The notes under the pieces are model-generated. The model searched no databases. It saw only the letters and a list, made by a program, of their open reading frames with translations, and was not told the DNA's origin. From Rhizophagus irregularis (Eukaryota > Glomeromycota > Glomeromycetes > Glomerales > Glomeraceae): 64,000 bases of DNA. Positions 57,652-64,000 of the stretch are shown in pieces; within the stretch, counting starts at the first letter, position 1, and each line of letters starts with the position of its first letter. The position numbers and the translations under genes are program-made. The stretch spans positions 4,154,001 to 4,218,000 of the forward strand of contig NC_089429.1 of assembly GCF_026210795.1 (NCBI RefSeq), written 5' to 3'.

Positions 57652-60600
57652 ATGGAGATATCTGATAATCATACAAATCAAGTTTATTGTCAATGTTCTT
57701 TATGTGCTGAAAATGGTTATGGTGGTGCTTGGGTCAGTAGAAACACTCGTTCTAGACATATGAAAACTGAACGTGCAAATCGGTATCAATATTCAAAGCC
57801 ACTTAATTCAGAATTAACAAGTGATGATGCCAATACTAGTAGTAGTACAGAAACACAAATGTCAATACTAGAAGATAATGAATATAATACTGATAATAGT
57901 ACAGAAATACAAATACCAATAGAAGATTCTTTAAGGTTTTTTAAGTTATATAATTATTATAACTGCAATTTATTTACTTTATTAAATAAAATTTTTATCA
58001 TTTTAGTGGTACTACTTCAGAAAATGATCATGTAATTTATGATTTGGATAATTCTTTTGAAAATTCATCTGATGAATTATTAAGCCATTCAAGTAGTAGT
58101 ATGATGTCTTATGATGAAGTTACAAGTGATTCAAGTTCAGTGACTGATATTTTACAACAAGGTATATTATCAACTTATTTTGACATGTAATAAAACTTTA
58201 TTATCTATTAAATTAATTTATTTATTTATGGATAGAATATGATATTTCTGAAAGTTTATTATCAGCACTAAGATTTCTGAAAGTCAAAATTGAGCACAAT
58301 TTAACAGATGAAGCATTTCAAGAAACTATGATGGCATTTAATAGTAATCCGATCAGTTTACATACAGTTAAAAAGCAATTGAAATCTATTGTTCATATTG
58401 AACCTATTTGGATAGATATGTGTCTTAATTCATGCTGTGCTTATACAGAAAGTTATAGGAAATTAACCAAATGTCCAGTATGTGGATCTGAACGATTTCA
58501 ACATAAAAAACCATGTAAACAATATTCATATTTTTCACTTATTGAACGCCTTACTATTCAATATAGAAATTATGATCGTGCTAAAGAATTACGTTATAGA
58601 ACCAATTATATTTCACAAAAATTATATAAATGTAATATTCAAATAGGTGATGTTTTTGATGGAGATCATTATAAAGAACTGGTACAAAATGGACATTTTC
58701 AGGATGAACGTGATGTAGCATTATTAGCTTCAGTTGATGGTTATCAAATATTTAGACAAAAGTCAGATGATTGCTGGATTTTGTTATTTATTAATGCAAA
58801 CCTTGCTCCAGAAATTCGAGTTAAAAAAGACAACTTTTTAATGGGTGCAATTATACCAGGTCCTAAAGAACCAAAAGATTTCAATTCTTTTCTTGCTCCT
58901 ATTGTTTCGGAATTGCAGGAATTAGAAAGTATGATATTAATTTATATATATTACATATATATATGTAAATATAAGAATAGTTAATTTGTAATTATTTGAT
59001 TTATTTATTAATATTTAACTATTATTTATTAATACTGTAGATGGTATTAGTTGCTATGATGCATTAAAAAAGGAATACTTTATATTGCATGCAGCTGTAA
59101 TCAATTGGTCAGGCGATATTCCAGGATTAACAAAGCTGATGTGTTTAACAGGGCATAACAGTTATCAAGGATGTCGATATTGTAATATAAGAGGAATTTG
59201 GTCAAATCATATTTATTATCCTACCACTCCACCAAATAATTTTGAAAACAATACAACATATGATTTATTTGCATTACCTAATCGAACACATGAAGAGTGG
59301 CAACAAAGGCTTGAAAAAATTCATAAATCAAAGGTTGGAAAAATGCGAGATACTCTTGTTAATAAATATGGTAAAGGAGACTTTAATATTTTCAATTGTT
59401 TAATCTACTTTTTAAGCTAATATAATAATTAATTTTAATATATTTAGGCATTATAAAGCGTAATATTCTATTTAACTTGTCCACAACTCGTTTTCCTGAT
59501 TCATTTCCAATAGATATTATGCATGTATTTTATGAAAATGTTGCCAAATATATGCTTAGTCATTGGATGGGTACTTTTTATACAAATCAAACATTAAATA
59601 ATGAGCCATACGTACTTTCAAAACAAGTTTGGACAAATATTGGAAAAAAATGGATCAGATTCGTAAAACTATACCAACAGCATTAGGAAGACCTCCACGC
59701 AATATAATACTACATCACCATGGATACAAAGCTGAAGAATGGGCAGGATGGATAACAATGTATTCATTGCCATTACTTAAAGATTATTTGCCAACAAAAT
59801 ATTATAAAGGGTGGAGTTTCTTCGTGCAAGCTGTACAGTTATGTCAGAAAAAAGTAATTACAATGGATGAATTAAATAATATTGATACATTATTATTAAA
59901 ATTTTATGTTCATTATGAACGGTAAATATTCTGAAATATATTATTTATAATTTTATGTTATTATTATAATACTAACAAAATATGAATAATTAATTATAGT
60001 GAATATTACAAATTTTCTGCTAACCGTCTTAGTGCTATGAAAATGTGTATACATTATATACTTCATGTAGTTGCAAGTATTAAAAGAAACGGACCATGTT
60101 GTACTACTTGGCAGTTCCCAATTGAACGTGTTTGTGGTATGCTTTTACCACTTGCTAGATCAAGATTACACCCATACAAAAATATCGCAAATAATGTTTA
60201 TATCATAGAACTTTTTAATCATTTGCGATTCTATAAATTAGCTTATCAAAAATTACTTCCAGAAAAAACTATTAAAGAATATCATGGATTAGTATTTACA
60301 ACTGACAGTTATGATGAAGTGTTTTATTCACCTATGCAGCAATACACACTTAAACGGAGTGAAATCAAAAAAATTAAAGAACATTATTCAACATACTATG
60401 ATGTAAGAGCAAGACAGTTACAAGTATGTACAGTAAAAATAAGCAAATAATAGTATTACATTAAACTAATTAATTTATAATTATTTAGTCATTTGATTCA
60501 CAAGGACTAAAATTTAGTCGATTGCTTACAAGAAATGGTTACTATATAGGATCAAATTGGATACGACGAAATGAAACTTGGGCACGTGTTAACTACTCAG

Positions 60601-60973
60601 TATTGGTAAGTAATTACTCAAAAATTGTTGTTATAAATGATGATTAATATTTAACTATTTTATTTTTTAGGTTTACTTGGAAGTTGACATATATTCAAAT
60701 AATCAAAGACGTACACCTGTATTTGAAAAAAGGCCTTTTTATGGTAATATAGAATATTACCTTATGTATGAGTTCAATAATGAGAAATCTATGCTCGCTT
60801 ATATCAATTGGACTGCATCAGTATCAACAGATTCAGTTGGTTTAAAATATTTTACTAAATTTGCAGGTTATGATTTTATAGATGTTATTGCAGTTGAACG
60901 ATGTGTTGGATTTATTAAAGTTGATAATAAATATTATATAGTTGATAAAGAAGCAAATAATACAATTATGTAA
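57652..60973 (+). CDS. Tnp2-like transposase of the CACTA-like element (copy 2)
   Basis: Eight exons: 57652-57935, 58007-58161, 58236-58928, 59041-59370, 59448-59921, 60000-60423, 60490-60605 and 60671-60973. Landmarks: a Cys/His cluster (VYCQCSLCAENGYGG..RNTRSRHMK), an acidic/Ser linker, NSCCAYTESYRKLTKCPVCG (zinc pairs), PGPKEPKDFNSFLAPIV, TGHNSYQGCRYC, FPIDIMHVFYENVAKYMLSH, TWQFPIERVCGMLLPLARS, and a BAH-like end (VYLEVDIYSNNQ.. FIDVIAVERC). This is the DDE/RNase H-fold transposase of the Tnp2 type. The only break I see is a one-base frame change in an A7 run at 59,643-59,649 inside exon five (WTNIGKK|MDQIRKTIP). It could be a true mutation or a homopolymer error. Otherwise the gene looks complete (about 790 aa). 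Confidence 0.85.
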
Positions 60974-61373
60974 TAATATAACTCAGTTTTTATATAAAAA
61001 TTACATATTTTTTATACAAGTTGAACAAATTACACATTTTTAACACAGTTTACTAAATCTAATACTATTATAACGTAATATAACTCATTTTTTACAATTA
61101 CATAGAAATTACATATTTTTTACACAAGTTGAACAAATTACACATTTTTAACACAGTTTACTAAATCATTCATTTTTTACAATTACATAGAAATTACATA
61201 TTTTTTACACAAATTGAACAAATTACACATTTTTAATACAGTTTACTAAATCGAACTTTTTTAATAATGTTAAGAATTACATAACTACCACACAAATTGA
61301 GGAATTTTTACACAGAATATACACAAATGTAGACAGAATTAGCCTGTTTGTTACACAAATCATTTTTATAGGG
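60974..61373. repeat. Right subterminal repeats and end of CACTA-like element
   Basis: A unit of about 80-100 bases (TTACATATTTTTTACACAAG TTGAACAAATTACACATTTTTAACACAGTTTACTAAATC) recurs three times, then AAATTGAGG, GTAGACAGAATTAGCC and the end TTTTTATAGGG at 61,363-61,373. TTACACA / TAACACA words are the complement of the TGTGTTA words at the left end. Confidence 0.8.
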
Positions 61374-62640
61374 TAGTAATACCAAGATGTTTAGCACATT
61401 CTCTGGCTAGTGCTAAAATTAATTCTGGTGTTGGTTTTCGTATACGAAAAAAGAGAACTTTTGACTCATTAATAAATAGAGTCGCAAGTTGTGTAAGTTG
61501 GGCCTATAAAAAAAAAATTTTGATTATTATTAATTGAAGTTTTCTCATTAATAATTTAAAATCACTTACATTATTATTATTTAAATTTATATTCGTTTGA
61601 TCATGTAAAGTATTATTATTTAGAGAAGATTGTAATACAGTAGATCCTGTAGTTGAACATATACTTGAAGATAATGCTTGCAAAAAAGCATTAAATATTG
61701 GCATTAAATTATTTGTTGAATCTTGATTACTAAGAGAGATTGCTGGTTGGACGGTTGTAGTAGTATCCATTTCATTATTAGCTTCAATTTCATGAATATT
61801 TGTTTGGTTATGACTTGTTAATAAAGATTTTTTAGCAGGTGATGGTATTGCCGATGTAAATAATGGTACAGCTGTCATTGATGTGGCTGATGATACAGTT
61901 GAAGATGCTGTTATAGGAATTTTATAATAAGTAATTGTTTAACTTTTTTTATCTTAAAATTTCTTTAATTTTTTAACTTACTTTTTCATCTAATTTCATA
62001 CGTTTATTTGATAAATAAAAAGGACCATCACTTAAAATATTTACATTATTTATTAATTCATCTAGAGTTTTCTTTTCTGTAAATCAAAATTTTAATTAGT
62101 TACTTACCATATTAGTTTTACCATTACATTATTTACATATAATATATTTATACTTAACATACCTGTTCTCTTTGTTACACTTGATATAAAAATTTCAGGT
62201 CTGTCAGGTATCATATCTTGGCGAAAATTTGTATCCGTTGCATTCAATTTATTATCAGTATCTTCATGGCCATCATTTTCAAATTTATTTTCGTAATCAT
62301 CACGATCATCATAATCAAGTTGTGTAAGTGGTGTAAGCTCTCTTGTAGGATGTATATTAAGTACACTACTTTCAGTAAAAGAATTTTTCATTACTGGTGC
62401 AAGTGGAGGAGTATTTGTGGTATTTTTATTTATTTGACAACTCGTAGTAAGTATATTATCATCAGGAGTTATAGATTCGCTAGATATATTACTATTAGTA
62501 TTAGTAATAGAAGAATTTTTTGTTTGACGTTTTTTAATAGGCATATTGGAAGTTAAAGAAGCATTGTCAGCATTTTTAGTATTTCTAGTTATAGGTCGTC
62601 TTCCAGTAAAACCTTTTTTAATTCCTTTACCACGAGGCAT
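61374..62640 (-). CDS. 5' part of the minus-strand gene split by the CACTA-like element
   Basis: ATG 62640; exons 62640-62163, 62076 to about 61,983, about 61,900-61,570 and 61503-61374, joined in phase through GT-AG introns. Content: a basic start (MPRGKGIKKGFTGRRPITRN), an Asn/Thr/Ser-rich region, PLTQLDYDDRDDYENKFEND, EIFISSVTKRTG, KKTLDELINNVNILSDGPFY, a Ser/Thr-rich stretch, then AQLTQLATLFINESKVLFF and LALARECAKHLGIT, where the transposon begins. The reading continues at 54,902 with KIDAGDVKKKGCGW. The gene diverges from ATG 62838 with about 200 bases between, the same layout as the other two-gene elements. Confidence 0.8.
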
Positions 62641-62837
62641 ATTTGGTTTTAAAAAAAAGAATTTTTTTTAAGAAAAAGTCAATTATTAGTTTAATTTGAT
62701 GAAGTTAAATACCGATCAATAAATCAATTGTTACACTAATATAGAATTTTATAGTGTATTTAATCATTAGATCTATAAAATTCTCATCTTTTTTTTATCA
62801 AAATTCAAGATTAACGTTAAAATTTAGTTATAGAATA
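62641..62837. promoter_or_regulatory. Divergent promoter region of the outer two-gene element
   Basis: 197 bases between two start codons, A/T-rich, with no tandem array, unlike the matching regions of copies 1 and 2. Confidence 0.45.
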
Positions 62838-64000
62838 ATGTTTTTAAAAAAAATTAGAGCTAATAAAAAACAACATAAAAAATCCAACTTTCGTTTGCGT
62901 AAATCTAGAGATACTCATTCAAATAATAATTCATCTATATCTAATCATACTATCATTTTAGATAAACAACAAAATATTTGTGAAAATAATACTTCATCAC
63001 AATCAAATACGAATAATTTTTATTATAAAATTAATGAAAGTATTAATAATAATCATGATACTAGCAAAAATAATAAAGATTCTTATCACAATTTTAATGA
63101 CTTTAACGAAGATCTTATTGATGATGATTTTACAGAAATTTATGATACTGGTGAAGAATTTAACAATATTGATGAAAATGTAAATGGAAATAGTGATATT
63201 TATGGAGAATTTAATTATATTGACGAAGATTTTACAGAAAATTGTGATACAAATGGGAAATTTAATGGACGAGAATATGATAATAATAAAAAACAAAATT
63301 GTTATTCTGGAGATGCAGGACCATATTTTCCAAATTTTACTATATTTTTATTATTTTTATGGGTTATAAAACATCAAATAGGTATATGTTTTTATCTATA
63401 AAATTACAGTACTACTTTTTATATTTTTATACTAATCATATATATTTTTAAAATTAGGTTTTGAAGCATATAAGGATTTTGCAAATATTGTTAAACATCC
63501 CAAATTTAATGCAAATGATGTTCCATTTTCACTCGCAACTGTTAAAAAGTATCGAAATGGGTTACCTCTCCTTCCATTTAAAGGATATACTGTTTCTCTT
63601 AACAATCATAATACACCATCTACCTCTAAACCTACTACTTAAGCTTTTATTTTTCCCTTAAAAAATATTCTTTGCCATATATTATCAAATCCACAGCTGC
63701 ATGAACATATGTACTTTGGTCCAGGTATATATTGTGAAAACAAACAGGAAATATGGCATGGAGTTCTCTGGCACAAATCTCCATTGTTTGGTACTGAACA
63801 CATTAAATTAAATGAAACAATTTATAATCTTGGTGATTTCATCAAATACTACAATATACATACAATCAATCAATTATGTTATGGTCGAATTATATCAATC
63901 TTACATATTAATGATTCTCATGATATTTGTATTAGAATTGAAAATATTATTGAATATAATTCATTGCCTTTTCAACTCAAATCACAGCAAAGAAGAAATG
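62838..64000 (+). pseudogene. Tnp2/KDZ-like transposase (copy 4), runs off the window
   Basis: ATG 62838 (an in-frame earlier start at 62,754 is less likely) begins a basic stretch (MFLKKIRANKKQHKKSNFRL), then Asn/Asp-rich repeats (FTE..DTG.EFNNIDEN units). Exon one ends at 63,381 after SGDAGPYFPNFT. Exon two from 63,458 reads GFEAYKDFANIVKHPKFNAN, YRNGLPLLPFKGYTV, then one TAA, and HEHMYFGPGIYCENKQEIWH..LFG, the same signature as copy 3 at 40.6 kb. It continues through YNLGDFIKYY to the window edge. The stop at about 63,640 in an otherwise open frame suggests recent loss. Confidence 0.75.

Larger units (their letters stand above)
54900..61376 (+). mobile_element. CACTA-like two-gene DNA transposon, 6471 bp, TSD TAG (copy 2)
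   Basis: The element spans 54,903-61,373, with ends CCCTATAAAAA and TTTTTATAGGG flanked by TAG at 54,900-54,902 and 61,374-61,376. Both subterminal zones carry many TTTGTGTTA / TTTGTGTAA-type words. It holds an accessory gene (minus, 55,182-57,141) and a Tnp2-like transposase (plus, 57,652-60,973) facing away from each other. Tnp2 type, 3 bp duplication and subterminal repeats fit the CACTA group, though the ends do not start CACTA. It lies inside an exon of the minus-strand gene 62,640-54,331. Confidence 0.88.

Noticed and set aside
62980-63369. Ile-rich frames on both strands
   Set aside because: Alternate frames of the Asn/Asp-rich N-terminus of the copy-4 transposase.

Overview
The window looks like nuclear DNA of an arbuscular mycorrhizal fungus (Glomeromycotina, Rhizophagus-like). 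It is very A/T-rich, coding pieces are cut by 50-80 base GT-AG introns, and the protein families fit that lineage: TKL-type kinases, a SAM-like/C2H2 fusion, many Tnp2-like transposases, RecQ-bearing elements and APE-type LINEs. The assignment rests on recognised families, not on a database search.

Layout. 1-9.7 kb: relics of host-type genes (kinase N-lobe, ricin-type lectin, SAM/zinc-finger) and one coherent spliced gene of a lineage family (2999-5157, minus), in repeat-rich intergenic DNA. 9.7-15.7 kb: a two-gene DNA transposon, with an acidic accessory gene (minus) diverging from a Tnp2-like transposase (plus). The transposase is decayed almost only by TGA codons and carries a hAT-type MITE. 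15.8-17.6 kb: a LINE endonuclease piece fused abruptly to a kinase C-lobe. 19.2-23.9 kb (minus): a DDE transposase spliced in phase into a RecQ helicase. 24.3-26.2 kb: a USP14/Ubp6-like gene whose catalytic Cys and His are both replaced. 26.2-32.3 kb: a LINE 3' part split by a complete 4.6 kb transposon (28 bp TIRs, TTAA target duplication, an open 9-exon DDE+SAP gene of 1105 aa) and, further on, by a hAT-type MITE. 32.4-43.6 kb: minisatellites, a second type of accessory gene, a decayed transposase with a 522 bp palindromic insertion, and a SANT/RS-tail gene. 44.8-54.3 kb: an acidic gene of unknown function, GATATC satellite, a Helitron scrap, a MITE and a T-rich tandem exon/intron array. 54.3-64 kb: a 6471 bp CACTA-like element (TIR CCCTATAAAAA, TSD TAG) sitting inside an exon of a minus gene that belongs to a further, divergently organised transposon running off the window end.

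The main theme is nested mobile DNA. Removing the TTAA element, the two hAT-type MITEs or the CACTA-like element, each with one target copy, leaves an open in-phase sequence, which fixes their boundaries independently of the repeats. The strongest candidates for something undescribed are the TTAA element with its DDE+SAP protein, the transposase-RecQ fusion, and the family of divergent two-gene elements with tandem repeats in the shared promoter region. No rRNA, tRNA, CRISPR array, LTR element or Polinton was recognised.
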